From: Pogona vitticeps
Lineage: Eukaryota > Chordata > Lepidosauria > Squamata > Agamidae
NCBI RefSeq assembly: GCF_051106095.1
Contig: NC_135786.1
Location: forward strand, 203,981,501 to 204,045,500
DNA: 64,000 nt
Reading direction: 5' to 3'
This document shows positions 10,801-22,419 of this stretch, piece after piece. A model generated the notes under the pieces. The model searched no databases, had not been told where the DNA came from, and saw only the letters and a program-made list of their open reading frames with translations. A program made the translations under genes and the position numbers. The first letter of the stretch is position 1. Each line of letters begins with the position of its first letter.

Positions 10801-13800
10801 CAGTTCAGGTCCCTGAAGCTTGTCGAAGGTAAAATGAGTTTTATGTGTTTTTTTTAATACCAGTAGTTCAGTAAGATACACAACATTTACATATCATCAT
10901 GTCTGTAGCAGCAAAAACAATGGTGTTCACAAAACCTTGTATACTATTAATTTTACTGTGGTACTAGCAGCTTTTGCTCCACTTTATATCTGTACTTTGT
11001 TTTCTTATATCTGCCCTGTGGCTATTCATTCCTATAGCTCTGTTGCTTTCTACACAATGCTTTAAGTAGCTCTGTCAAGAAGATCTTATGAATCTGCAGA
11101 AAAGCCAGTTTTGACCAAAACTGCAATTTTTACCCAGACATTGGGAGACTGTGGCTCACTTTATAAATCTATCACATTGTCTATCAATTTGTCAGGTTTA
11201 CGTCTTCAGACAAATTGGGACAGGAAAGTGTCCAAAGGACCAGAAGCATAACCCTTTCTTTGATGAAAGCTTGGGAATTTTGGAATTTTACCAGCAAGGG
11301 GGAAGGTGAGACTCAGATAGGCTCCCTGAAAAAAATCCCAGGAAAAAGAAGACACTTTGAGGGTATGCAGGACAAAGGAGAAACATCCATCTAGCTTCCA
11401 TTGACAAGAAGTTCCACAGCCTAATAACAGCCATGAAGAAACCCTCTTTCATATCTTTGTTACACAAGTCTTTGATGGTGGCAAGACTATGAGAGGACCT
11501 TTCCAAATACCTTAAAACAAGGGAAACTCATATGAGAGAAAATTGCTTTCAAACTGCCTCATTCAAAGTTGCATAGGGCATAATAGGTTATAAAAAGCAC
11601 TATAAACTGTGCATAGCCAATGAAGCTGTCAGAACAAGAGAGTCACATATTCCGTCTAACTCCCCTGCCCCCTGGTCTGGCTGCAGCGTCCTGCATCAAC
11701 CAAAGTTTCCACTCCATAAAGAATGATGCTATTACTGTACTCTAAATGGGCTATAAATAAGAGATGCATAACAATGACCACATGCTTTAAGGAACTGGCA
11801 CAGTTGACCCAACAGCCTCAGCTGTATAAGCACTCTTCAGGCCAGTGACCAGCAAGGCAACCTGGAGATCTAGGTTCTGGGCTGAGTCATCACACTCAGA
11901 CGGTGAACCTAAGTCTCCAGCAGGGAATGAAACCTTTTTCAGGCCAGACTGTCCCTGTAATTGCTCATCTCCATTTTGATTAAAAGGCCTTGTACCATAT
12001 GGATTAAGCTTTGATTTTTTTGCTATCATTGAGTTCATTGCTTTAAAATCTTTTTTTTAAAATTAAAATAATAGTAATAAAAATATTCCTAGAGGAGAAG
12101 GAGATACAAAGTTGGGTATCATCAACATTCTGGTGGCACTGAATCCTCAGATTTTAAATGTTCTTTCCCAACTGTTGTATATTGCATGGTGTGTGTGTGT
12201 GTGAGGTGAAAACCAGAAGGATGTTACTAATGACCGTGGAATCAAACAAGAAACCTCATACCTCTTTTTCTGAATTTTAAGGATCAGAAAACTATGAAAC
12301 ACTGTCTCCAGTACCTGATGGATGACTCAGAAGGATACCATGCTCTACTGAGAGATACAACAGAACTAAGAACAACATATTTCCCCCTGTGCAATTTGTT
12401 GCATAAATATTTGACATATGTACCCAGTGCCATCTCACTTCTATGACTGGACCTGAGACCAAATTGAAATGGATGTAGGCAATCTGTCTCACTGAGAAAA
12501 CAGTAGAGTTGGTACGGAGTTAATATATTACTGACATTTGTATTTGGGATTGAATTGATTTCTGTGAATGTTTCTATTATTTATTAATCTAGGAAGCATT
12601 TTGGGAGGGGAGGTTGTGTATCCAGCTTTCAAGATTGCCTTAACTGAGGGCCATTTGAGCCTGGCCTCATTGGACAGATGGTCCCTCATTTGTCAGTTTT
12701 GTGTCCCAGTTGGAAACATACAGAGAAGCACTTTATAACTGTCTACTCCATGGCTTCTGAAAAGAACTTTCAGAAACTGAAAATCAAAAATCTCGAGCCT
12801 GGAGATCTGATATACCATATTTGTACTGAACTGCATTAGTTTGCATTTCTTACACTTTTAATGCGAGTAGATTGGGAACTGAAGTTCTACTTTGAGCTGA
12901 GTTGCCACTTTTTGAAAGTATTCCTAATAATCCCATGAAACTGCCAGGTTCCAAAAAACCCTCAGAACACCTAGACTGAATTACTGGCCTTCTGAACTTT
13001 ATCTGAATTAATCTGCATTTACGAAAATCTTTTTAGAACAGTGAATAGTCATGATGAGCTATAACTGTTACATTGGCTGTTTTAATTCACAATAATACTG
13101 TGGTTCAGTGGGAAAAACTATTAAAGTAATTGTTGCTGTTCTCAGCTGGCTGAAAATCTCTGACATTCAAGCATATCACTATCTCCTCTTTCTGAAGAAT
13201 ATTGTAACAAACTCAAACTGTTTGGCTAAGAGCAGTTTATAACCTGATCATAATATGCTTGGATAATCAAGAAGACACCCATATGTGCACATGTTTGTGC
13301 ACATGTGCACATACCCACTCACAAGATTTATTGATGTGCCAGTGGGCTCTAACTCATCATGGAACAGAACCCTGGAATTCTTTTTATTTCTTAATAAAGA
13401 TATACTGTACTGTAACATGGTGCCAATGGCCCATGTGGCTTGCTGTTGAAAACAATGTTTTTCTCATCTCTCTAGTTACTTAGTCACTCCAGAAATTAAA
13501 ATGACCAAACCTTTTAAAAACAGCATCTTTCAAAGGCAACATCTTCTCTTCAGGGAATTGACAAATTTATTGAGGCTGCTGGCTTAAGGTGGGCAAATTA
13601 ACTTAAGAACAGGCTATTGTGTTTTGAGCGAGGCTCCAAGAAAAGGGAATCTACCCTGGCTCAGTCTTTTCCACTATGATATATTAAGACTTCTGAACAC
13701 AGTTTGAATAGCTGCCTCACACCTAGTGCATCAGTATACAGCATATGTCATTTCCAAACCCTGAAATAAAGTTTATCTGTGAAATACTCCTATTTGTTGA

Positions 13801-13928
13801 AATGAATGATACCATACACATGAAGCAGGCGCAGAAAGTCCTACCATTAGACAGTGTGAAACAATTACTGCAAGTAGTGAATTCTAGATACTATGAAAGG
13901 GTGGTGAAGTGTAGGTGCCTAATTGAAA
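7805..13928. other. Long stretch with no gene recognised
   Basis: Open frames here are short and have no recognisable domain. I see a short (GT)n at about 12189-12203, a decayed segment near 10.37 kb listed separately, and a 24-nt word at 8603-8626 shared with 4999-5022. Otherwise it looks like unique intergenic or intronic DNA. Confidence 0.5.
10373..10455 (+). repeat. Decayed dispersed repeat (partner at 46383-46482)
   Basis: CTCCCAAAGGCTTCCC...CTAGGGAGCCTCAGAAC followed by an A/T-rich TTTAATTTAAT end matches, with several differences, the segment just after the L2 element at 46.4 kb. It may therefore be an L2 3' untranslated piece. Confidence 0.4.
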
Positions 13929-13929
13929 G

Positions 13930-13960
<31 letters not shown>

Positions 13961-14042
13961 GAAGCAGAAGCAGAAGCAGAAGCAGAAGAAGAAGAAGAAG
14001 AAGAAGAAGAAGAAGAAGAAGAAGGAGGAGGAGGAGGAGGAG
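13929..14042 (+). repeat. Purine-rich compound microsatellite (AGC)n(AGAAGC)n(AAG)n(GAG)n
   Basis: One motif grades into the next by single-base changes, and most of the strand is purine. The 120-residue frame across it, rich in Ala and Glu, is a translation of the repeat and has no other support as a gene. Confidence 0.9.
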
Positions 14043-14368
14043 AAAGAGAAGAGCAGTCGGTCCAGACAGACTTATTTGTGGAATTTTCTGCCTCAGATAT
14101 CAAATAACGTGGCCCACGCTGGATGCCTTGCACTCCAATATGCAGGTGGCAAATTTTCTGCTAGAGCTATCAGCTTCTTATTATGTGGTCATTGCTTTAT
14201 CTTGTTTGACTTTCACTGAACTCGGGGTTATAGTGAAAATGTTGCACTCACCTGGATTGCAATAGTAGACCTCCCTAGTGTATAATTCTAACCTCTCTCT
14301 CCAAATGAAAAGTCCCAGGATCCAGATTTCACAGTTTATAAAACTGGATTATCAATTAATGATTAAAT

Positions 14369-14507
14369 GGTTGTTGTGGGTTTTTCAGGCTCTTTGGCCA
14401 TGTTCTGAAGGTTGTTCTTCCTAACGTTTTGCCAGTCTCTGTGGCCGGCATCTTCAGAGGACAGTCCTCTGAAGATGCCGGCTGGCGAAACGTTAGAAAG
14501 AACAACC
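14369..14507. mobile_element. Foldback (palindromic) repeat, copy 1
   Basis: Starts GGTTGTTGTGGGTTTTTC and runs CTCTTTGGCCATGTTCTGAA, CCTAACGTTTTGCCAGTCTC, GGCCGGCATCTTCAGAGGAC. It then reverses through GTCCTCTGAAGATGCCGGC to AACGTTAGAAAGAACAACC. The right arm stops short of the terminal CCCACAACAACC present in copies 2 and 3. Family name not recognised; a MITE-like element or a retro-element with palindromic body are both possible. Confidence 0.75.
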
Positions 14508-14509
14508 AT

Positions 14510-14610
14510 ATATATATGCATGCCGCCCACCCTACCCAAAGGTCTCTGGGCGGCTTACAACATTTAAAATACAATAAAAATTCAGAACAATTAAAATACA
14601 ATTAAAATAT
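14510..14610 (-). mobile_element. L2-type 3' tail
   Basis: Minus strand: GTTGTAAGCCGCCCAGAGACC then GGTGGGCGGCATGCATATATA, the same hairpin terminus as at 6776. It abuts foldback copy 1. Confidence 0.55.
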
Positions 14611-15124
14611 GTATATCAAATTGCCACTGGACCCACAGCTAAAATTATTTCAATTAAAAGCCTTTTGGAACAGGAGGATATTTGATATCTCAAAAAAAAA
14701 TTTTTGTGAGGAAAACCATGTCTGTCAACCTCTTGGTGAAAAACAGGAGGATATAAAGAAATCTTGTGCATATGCATGAACACCAACATTGTGAGCTGAT
14801 CCCCCTTTATTTTCATGGCAGTTACAGAGGAGCTCCTTGAATCTTTCCCCAAATTGGTGGGCATAAACCTTGCATGTGTTATGTTCATGACAAAAGTTTG
14901 CTTTCTTCCCCTGACAGCAGCTCAAAAATCAAACATTTACTATCATGGTATCTTTCAGCTCCCTCTGGTGGCTGTTTTAGTTCCTCTGTAGCATCTATTA
15001 CATGACAGAACAGGAATATACAGTAAATATTCATTTCAGAATATACAAGCTTACATTGTGGTAAAACTTAATAGATTAATTTTAAGTTTCAGACAATATT
15101 TGCATTGGTAATTACTTTACTGAC

Positions 15125-15225
15125 TAAATAAAGTTATTTCAATAAAGTCCTGTGACATCTTAAAGGCTAACAAATTACAGCATGCACTTACATGGACCAT
15201 ATTCAACTTTATCTAAAGCATAAGG
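15125..15225 (+). mobile_element. Decayed DNA-transposon-like repeat
   Basis: AAAGTCCTGTGACATCTTAAA, GGCTAACAAATTACAGCAT and CTTACATGGACCATATTC resemble a widespread amniote repeat of the form AAGTCTTGTGGCACCTTAAAGACTAACAAAT...GTGGACTA. Recognition is from memory of that repeat; the family name is not certain. Confidence 0.4.
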
Positions 15226-18200
15226 AACTGTTATTTAACATTCCAAGTATATATATACAACGCACATGGTTGAGAGTTAAATTGTAGACACCACGGTCCA
15301 GGGAAATTAGATTAGAATCAAGAGAGTGGGACACACACAGTCAATATTGTACTTTTTGGCGATGTGTTTAACACCTGTACAACTGACTGCACAACTGGTT
15401 GCACAACCATTCATGTAACAGATACCTTACTGAATGGTGCAACCAACTGTTCAATATTCATTGTGTGTGAGGAAATCCCCAAGGGGATGCTGACTGAAGT
15501 TCCCTCACTCCACAATGATTGTGTTAAGGTAACTGCTGTGGTGTTTTGTAATGGTGTGATGAAACCAGGACTAAAAGGACCAGAGTACTGTGACTTTTTA
15601 GATTAGGGGGACAATGATTTTGTATCCCCCCCCCCCACAGCCATTCCCTCTGAGCTTAGCTGCAGTGGTCCAGTAGTTTGAGGAGAAAGGAATTTCCCTA
15701 GCAACATTATGTCATTGTGAGGTGTCCCTGTACAGAAATATTTGGGGGCTGCTTAGTCTAAAATGGACAATTAGGATTTGTTAGTTTTATAAAAGACCAG
15801 CTGCTGGTGACAGTAAAAATAAGTTAGGGATTAACACATCTGTCTGAATTTTTAAGAAGTGTGGAAATAGTTTACTATTAGTTTCCAATATTGGTATTAT
15901 AGTAGATTTTACCTTTGAGACTTGTTATGAAAAGATGGTCTTGTAGTTATGAAGGAACATAAAAGTAGATAACAGCACAGTTATGCATTTGGTAATGATT
16001 TAAGAAACTTTGAATTGTATTTAATTCATTGATATGGGTGTCCATTGATATGTATATATATATTTCTCAGCTGTTTCCCTCTGGATTCTTGTTCTGTAGT
16101 TTTTCTTTTCCAGAATGGCAATTTTCAAATCTTGTAAAGAGTGTTTTGGGAGACTGTAGTGATCTCTCTGTATTTTTATTTCTGATGTCTGATTTATGTC
16201 CCTTCATTCTTTTGCATAGAGCTTTTCCTGTTCAGTCTAGGTAGAGTGTTATGTAAAGTTAGGTAAATTGATCTTGTATTGACAATTAATGCACAAGGGT
16301 GATGGCATTGTTAAGACCTGTAGTAGTGCTGCTGGGATAGACAGGGGAATAAAATTGGCATATGATTGCTTGTTTCCCCCATTTCTGTGCTCTTTGATCC
16401 ATGTGTTTGTCTTCTGTGAACTAATGAGTAAATTTCATTGGAGATGACAGAAGAATATGTCATTGGCCAAAAGGAAGCTGTAAAGATACTTGTAATACCT
16501 CAATTGCTTTGGAATGATGATGTCCTCCACAATGGGCTAGACAACCTTTCTATTGATTGGTGCCTTCTATGTTACAGGACTGGCAGATGCATTTTGGGCA
16601 AAGAGAAATATCATACTGTACTCTTCTTCAGAGAACATCTGTAAATCAATGACCTCTGGCAATAAAGGTTAAATAAGCAACAGTAAATCACCGAAACAGC
16701 AATGTTACGTAGCTATGTTGAGAACCAAAGAAGTATGTTGGACTATTTTGATTTCGGTGATTATGCATGAACCATGAAGTGTGTATTTTTAAAATCACAT
16801 CTCTCCAACATATACTTTAAGCTGCATGGTTTCTTCCAAAACAAATGCTTTAAATATGAGGTTACCAAAGGCCTTGTTAAAACTTCTGTCCTAAAGTAAT
16901 AATACATTTGGCATAAGAAAAATGTATGCTCTGTGTCCTTCAATCAGAACATTTTACCACAAATAAAAATAATAATACTGGCATGAACATGACAGCAAGT
17001 ATGAGTGTTATGGTATTTCCCTGTCTTAACCATGTAGCCATTAATAAATAGCTGGGCATAGGAGCCAATTTCCTCCTTTATTATTTTCTTTCTTACCTTC
17101 TTTCTTCCATCCTACCACTCCTTCCTCTTTTGTACTTTATTCTCTACTGGGCTACTAAAATGAGCCCAAGAGGCAACACTTCTGTTTGCCCCTTTCCTTC
17201 TCTTCAAGACTCATCAACAGTAACTGCCTAGACTTTCATCTTGGTAAGTACCAACTATGTCATTGCCTTCAGGGCAAGACCTCAAATTGCAAACTCCTCA
17301 ATAGGACGATGGGAAATTCTATTTTTTGGTTTTGTTTAGAAGTTGAAGAACCATAGCCAACACTGCTAGTGGCCATGCTGGCTGGTGTATTCTAGGAGTT
17401 GTAGTCTAGAACCGTTTATTTTGTTCAACACTAAAGGAACAACGTGACATTACAATCTATCATTTATATCCTCAAAAATGATCTCGTTTCAGAAGTAAAT
17501 TTCATTCACCAAAAAACAATGTGCAATTCCAGTGCATCTTAATCCATTGACAGCACGAAGAAAACAAAACTGATGGAATAAGCTCCAACAAAGCACTTGG
17601 GAAATATGTTCCCACTGACCTCCAACCAATCAACTCAATTGCTCATATGTTTGAATGACACTTTTCATTTCTTTTCTTACTTAATGTGCCTTATTGCTGT
17701 AGTATCCAAGAAGTCCCCTCGTACCCCATCTGTGAATCTATGACTAAGCTGAGATTGGAACAGACTTCTTGGCTTGACCCTCAAGACTTTCATCACTGGG
17801 CTTTGTTTGCCAAGAGAACATGCAGTGCGAATGCATCCTAATTAAATTGCATCACTCATTCACTGAAGGCACAAAGAAAACAATGGGTCTCAATCTATCA
17901 TTCAAAATATGTTTCTCATTGACTTTTAGTCAATGTAACTTCCTAGTTAGTGTGTTTAAATGACACTTTTGACATATTTCCTTGCTGAAAGTTTCATTCA
18001 TAGAGCATATAGCCATTTTTCCTTGACTGAGATAAGTTCCTTTCTAAACTTCTTTGTTTGCTACCAAATTCTTAATTTTATGACCCAGCAGTACTCTATT
18101 TAGATAATTAGGCACAATCATGAACTCAGAGTTCATGAAACAATCAGCTCTGGAAAAACTGAGGAAAAGACCACATTTCAAATCAGCACATCATCAATTT

Positions 18201-20055
18201 GAGGCACCACTTAATTTATAAGAAACAGACTTTTCTGCCAGGTCATGCTGCATCCTTCAGCCTACTCCATCCTTTCTTCCTTTCGTTTCTTTTTTAGCAG
18301 AGAAATATATACTTCAGCATCCAAAATACTTCCTGTGTAACAAATGGCCTTGTGGGTGATTTCAAAGATCTTGGAAGAATAGGAAAAGAAGCCAACAGCT
18401 CTTGAAGAGTGTTGGAGGGAATCCATTTATAACTGGACCATAACATGCAACATAACTCTTGCCAAAAATATGGAAAAGGGGGAAAATCGAGAGAGAGAGA
18501 GAGAGAATCAGCCTTAGCTTCTCTGCAGTGCCAGTCCTCCAGAATGAAGCAAGCTGTGTGAACTGTTTCTGATTTTTCTGAGTCCCTGATGGGAGACAGA
18601 GAACTCGTTTTAAACAATTGAGGATATGGAAACAAAGGCATGACATTTTATGCAGTAAAACAATGAAAACTAAACAAACACATTTCTTTGCCATGGTGAA
18701 ACATTACATGTGTGTGTACACAACAATACTTCTCTTTTGTAGAAGGCCCTAAATGAGGTCAAAATTCACAAAATAATGCTGAAACAAATATTTAAAGTGG
18801 CTTGGACTTATATCTGGACCTCTCGAATTGACATATTTAGATGATTAGGTTAGTTTCCAAATAAGATCTGACAATATAATAGTACTAATGCCAAACATAA
18901 AATAGAGATTCACACATTAATTGAAATATCTTGAACTTTTTTTAAAAGCATATCAACATTTTAAAAATGTCAAGGTATTTTGATTAATACATGCATTTTA
19001 CTGTCAATATCTGCCACATTAATGTAACCTATTAGTCATCTAATTGTTGTTGGAGGCATCAATGACAATGTTAAACATGCTGTTAATTTATTATATTTTA
19101 CAGAAACATGAAATTGAAAGGTGCAAGGTGATATGTGTTTTTAGTTCCACTGTATGACGTACAATAATGGATTTAAACACAAGCTACTATTAAGAAAGAT
19201 AGAAGCTTTTAAGATTTGGACTTGTGATAGGATGCTATGAATGTATTATCTTGATACGGTGACCAATGAAGAGCTGGTAAGGCAAATGAATAAAGACCAG
19301 GGAATTCTAAAACACAAACAAGATAGAAAGCTAGAAAACATTGGCCATGTAACGAGAAACAAAAAGTACAGAAGGATATGGCTGATCATGCAAGACAAAA
19401 ATAAATGGGAAAAGAAGTGAAGAAAGGAGAAGAACTGAAATGGCTGAAAAACACTGGACACTGGTTTGGATGTAACACATCATCGTTGTTTAGAGTTGTC
19501 ACATTGAATGTTGGAATGGCCATGATGATGTCCAACTTCAAGTAAAAGAGGAATGAAAAGAACTTTTCACATCCACTTAAGCGTGTACAGCCTAGATTAG
19601 CATGGCCAGGTGACCTCTTTCAGGGAAGATAGTCACCTAGTTGGAGGGGTGCTGGAGGACAATAATCTGTTTGGAGATCTCATCTATTTGACCTGCCATG
19701 TCCAAGTCTGATTGAAAGATAGAGAACCTAAAAAGGGTAACTATGAACCTTGAAGGTCCGGGCCAATCCACAGTTAATAGCACCTAGACAGCAGACTCAG
19801 GTCTCCTGGTCTCACGCTTCCCAGGTCAGACCCATCTGAAAGCTACTCTGCCTCCCTACCCTGCTTTGTCTTGAAATGGGGACACTCAAGGAAGTGATCA
19901 GAGGTGAAGGTCTATCAAGACTAAAAGGATTTGTTTTCTGCTCCCAAACAGTTAACTTTACTGTTCTGGCAGCGCTTCCAGGAAGCTTAACTCAATAATA
20001 CATAGCCATTTAATAGTTAACACATTTCAGAAGCCTGGCAAGGCAAAGACTAAAT
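15226..20055. other. No gene recognised; simple repeats and one degenerate duplication
   Basis: Holds a run of nine or more C near 15630, (GA)n near 18490-18507, and a weak direct duplication at 17.5-18.0 kb listed separately. A short piece near 17352-17412 resembles the GGAGTTGTAGTC-type ends of old MITEs. No frame here shows a domain. Confidence 0.45.
17517..17990 (+). repeat. Degenerate tandem-like duplication, unit about 305 bp
   Basis: Units near 17517-17690 and 17822-17990 share, in order, TGCATC(T/C)TAAT, CACxAAGAAAACAA, AATATGTT..C..TTGAC/CTGAC, and GTTT(G/A)AATGACACTTTT. Spacing between the shared words is similar, but the rest differs. Confidence 0.35.
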
Positions 20056-20937
20056 TTATTTTATTATTTATTTATTTATTTATTTGATTAAGGTAGTGAA
20101 CGCCCCCGTGTCTAGGTAAGGTCGCAGCCGGGCAATCTGCCAAAGGTGGAAAAAGGTGGAGCGGACTACTGACGCCACCTGCGTTTCCATGGTGAGCATC
20201 GGATCCAGGTGTACTCCCAGGCTGCGGACCCCACTCTTCGCGGCCAGGGCCACCCCCTCAAACATGAGGGAGTTTCCCAAGCCACCATCCACAGGGCCAC
20301 CCACCCTCAGAACTTCCGTCTTGTCCGGGTTCAGCCTTAGCCCATTCTCCTGCATCCATTGCAGTACGGCCCCCAGGCAACGCTGGAGGGACAGGACGGC
20401 ATCATCTGCAGTTGGTGAAAAGGAGATGTAGAGCTGGGTGTCATCAGCATATTGATGACACGATGCTCCACATCCCCTGTTGACCCCACCCAGCGGCCTC
20501 ATATAGATGTTAAATAGCATTGGGGAAATAGTCAACCCCTGTGGAACCCCACATTTGAGACTCCACGGGGCCGAAATACTCTCCCCAAGCTACACTCTCT
20601 GGGGGCGGTCCTCCAAGAAGGAATGGAACCAGGCAAGAGCCAAGCCACCGATGCCCAACTCAGAGAGCATCACCAGGAGGATACCATGGTCGACGGTATC
20701 GAAGGCTGCCGAGATGTCGAGGACAACCAACAAAGTTATTTTACCCCTGTCGGCCTCCCTCAACAAGTCATCGTACAGGGCGACCAATGCTGTCTCTGTA
20801 CCGTGCCACGGCCTGAAGCCCGACTGAAATGGATCCAGGGCATCTGTTTCATCCAGATGTGCCTGAAGCTGGTCAGCCACCACCCTCTCGACCACTTTGC
20901 TCATGAAAGAAACATTGGCGACGGGCCTATAATTGCC
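20056..20937 (-). mobile_element. L2-clade LINE fragment, reverse transcriptase
   Basis: The minus-strand frame begins at GNYRPVANVSF and carries RT landmarks in order: FQSGFRPWHGTETALVA, motif A LDISAAFDTVDH, GVPQG, catalytic YADD in CHQYADDTQLYIS, and LNPDKTEVL. A single in-frame TAG separates the two open parts (20590-20904 and 20080-20535); otherwise the frame is open over about 850 bp, so the copy is young. The 5' end is truncated within the RT. The 3' end stops early, at TGAFTTLIK, and runs straight into (AAAT)n, so the last part of the ORF and the usual hairpin tail are missing. The 45.2 kb element is a second member. Clade assignment is by motif resemblance to L2. Confidence 0.88.
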
Positions 20938-21018
20938 AATTTCAATTTCAATTTCAATTTAGTATCACGGGATCTTCTGTGCCCATCAACAACTGGAAAA
21001 GATGTTATGTATTTTATT

Positions 21019-21049
<31 letters not shown>

Positions 21050-21050
21050 A
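20938..21050. repeat. Hexamer repeat, short unassigned spacer and (GAAA)n
   Basis: ATTTCA repeats at about 20938-20960, then roughly 60 bp not recognised, then (AGAA)n at about 21022-21050. The microsatellite meets the first recognisable base of the Ngaro remnant. A similar tract follows that remnant's 3' end. Confidence 0.75.
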
Positions 21051-21479
21051 TATTTTCGGGGCAGATGGTGTGTCGGGACATGGCCTGAGGCTTGGCATAG
21101 GGCAGGTATCACAAAGGACTTGACATTTTTGGAATTCTTTCCAATTGTAGGAGCCTTATGGCTTTGGGCTGAAGAATGGTCCAATGCGGTTGTTAGGTTT
21201 TGGTGTGATAACCAAGCGGTGGTTCACATCATTAATAATATGACTTCACATTCGGACAGGGTGATGGACTTGGTGAGGGCATTCACTCTGAGGGCGTTGC
21301 AGTTTAACATTTTAGTGCATGCCCGTCATATTACAGGTATTGACAACCGTATTGCTGATGCTCTTTCACGCCAACAGATCGAACGCTTCAGGGAGCTTGC
21401 CCCGGAAGCCAGGGAGTTGCCAGAGGTTCTTCCAGAGGAGGTTTGGCTGATTGGCGTGAGGAAGCATCTAAAGCAATAG
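21051..21479 (+). CDS. Ngaro polymerase C-terminus: RNase H domain (partial)
   Basis: RNase H of the element's polymerase would remove the RNA template strand during reverse transcription. The frame is open from the edge of the (GAAA)n tract; recognisable residues begin YFRGRWCVGTWPEAW, followed by LTFLEFFPIVGALWLW, FWCDNQAVVHIINN and HARHITGIDNRIADALSR. The WCDN and ADALSR blocks are the RNase H signatures typical of DIRS/Ngaro and retroviral-type polymerases. The reverse transcriptase itself is not in the window. The frame ends at 21479, two bases before an ATG in the recombinase frame. Part of a fossil element. Confidence 0.85.
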   Translation, partial: YFRGRWCVGTWPEAWHRAGITKDLTFLEFFPIVGALWLWAEEWSNAVVRFWCDNQAVVHIINNMTSHSDRVMDLVRAFTLRALQFNILVHARHITGIDNRIADALSRQQIERFRELAPEARELPEVLPEEVWLIGVRKHLKQ

Positions 21480-22360
21480 GTATGGCATTGGCCCTTCGCA
21501 CAAAAAAGAGTTACTCGGCCGCATGGGTGGAGTTCCAAGAATTTCTGAAGACAGCAGGGTTACAGTGGGTTTGGCCCATTCCAGTGGAGTATATTCAACA
21601 GTACATGGTTAACTTACACAGAAAGGGGTTGGCACCTGGCACAATACAAGGCAGGTTGTCAGCTCTGGCTTTTGTGGCGAAAGTTAATGGGTTCAAGGAT
21701 TTTTCCTCTGATTTCAGGATTAGGAAAATGTTAGAGGGTTGGAATAGAGAAAGGGGTCGGGTGTATGACACCAGAACACCCATGTCTCCTGCTATTCTTG
21801 AGCAATTGGGCGAACAATGGATTGCACTGTGCAGCGATCAATACGAGGCTAAATTATTTAAAGCAGCTGCTCTGGTTGCCTTTTTTGGGGCGTTAAGAGT
21901 TAGCGAGCTAGTGGCAACGGGCAAGGCAGATACATCTAGCATGGCATTGCAATTGCGGGACGTTTTAGTTCAGGAGGGCTATTTGAGGATTCAAATTCGA
22001 CGGTCTAAGGTTGATCAGTTAGGAAGGGGTAAGCAATTGGTGCTAGGTAGATGCAGCATTAGATCACTCTGCCCTGTAAAGGCAATTCAGGAATTTTTGG
22101 ACATGAGAGGACATGCGCCAGGATATTTTTTCCAGCATTTAGATGGTGCACCTTTGACTAAATTTCAATTTTGTAAATTGACCAATTTGGCACTAGAGAA
22201 AGTGGGCGTAATAGGAATGAAGTTTGGTACGCATTCTTTTCGCATAGGTGCTGCATCAACTGCAGCAGCACTAGGGTACAGCACGGATCAGATCAAACAA
22301 CTGGGTCGTTGGGCTTCAAGTAGTTACCGTAGTTACATTAGACCTTTACCTAATGTGTAG
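21443..22360 (+). CDS. Ngaro tyrosine recombinase (YR)
   Basis: A site-specific recombinase thought to integrate the circular DNA copy of the element. The frame is open from 21443; its first ATG is at 21482, just after the RNase H stop. Counting from 21443, residues about 10-100 form an N-terminal SAM-like DNA-binding domain (RTKKSYSAAWVEF). The catalytic domain has Arg152 in GALRVSEL, a candidate Lys189 in RRSKVDQ, His264-x-x-Arg267 in GTHSFRIGAA, Trp290 in LGRW, and the likely nucleophile Tyr298 in YRSYIRP (Tyr295 is the alternative). All expected residues are present. At about 300 residues the length suits the family. The overlap with the RNase H frame is normal for this order. A Crypton recombinase is the alternative, but the RNase H upstream argues against it. 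Confidence 0.9.
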   Translation: MADWREEASKAIGMALALRTKKSYSAAWVEFQEFLKTAGLQWVWPIPVEYIQQYMVNLHRKGLAPGTIQGRLSALAFVAKVNGFKDFSSDFRIRKMLEGWNRERGRVYDTRTPMSPAILEQLGEQWIALCSDQYEAKLFKAAALVAFFGALRVSELVATGKADTSSMALQLRDVLVQEGYLRIQIRRSKVDQLGRGKQLVLGRCSIRSLCPVKAIQEFLDMRGHAPGYFFQHLDGAPLTKFQFCKLTNLALEKVGVIGMKFGTHSFRIGAASTAAALGYSTDQIKQLGRWASSSYRSYIRPLPNV

Positions 22361-22419
22361 GCAGAGGCTGTTTTGGTTTCGTTTCAGGTGCTGCGGCGGT
22401 CGAGTTGCGAAGACATGCG

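Noticed and set aside
13745-14107. 120-codon frame with poly-Ala and poly-Glu
   Set aside because: The second half is translated microsatellite and the first half has no recognisable domain or splice context.
21443-22360. Crypton DNA transposon
   Set aside because: A Crypton would have the recombinase without RNase H. The adjoining RNase H and the downstream hydrolase fit Ngaro better.
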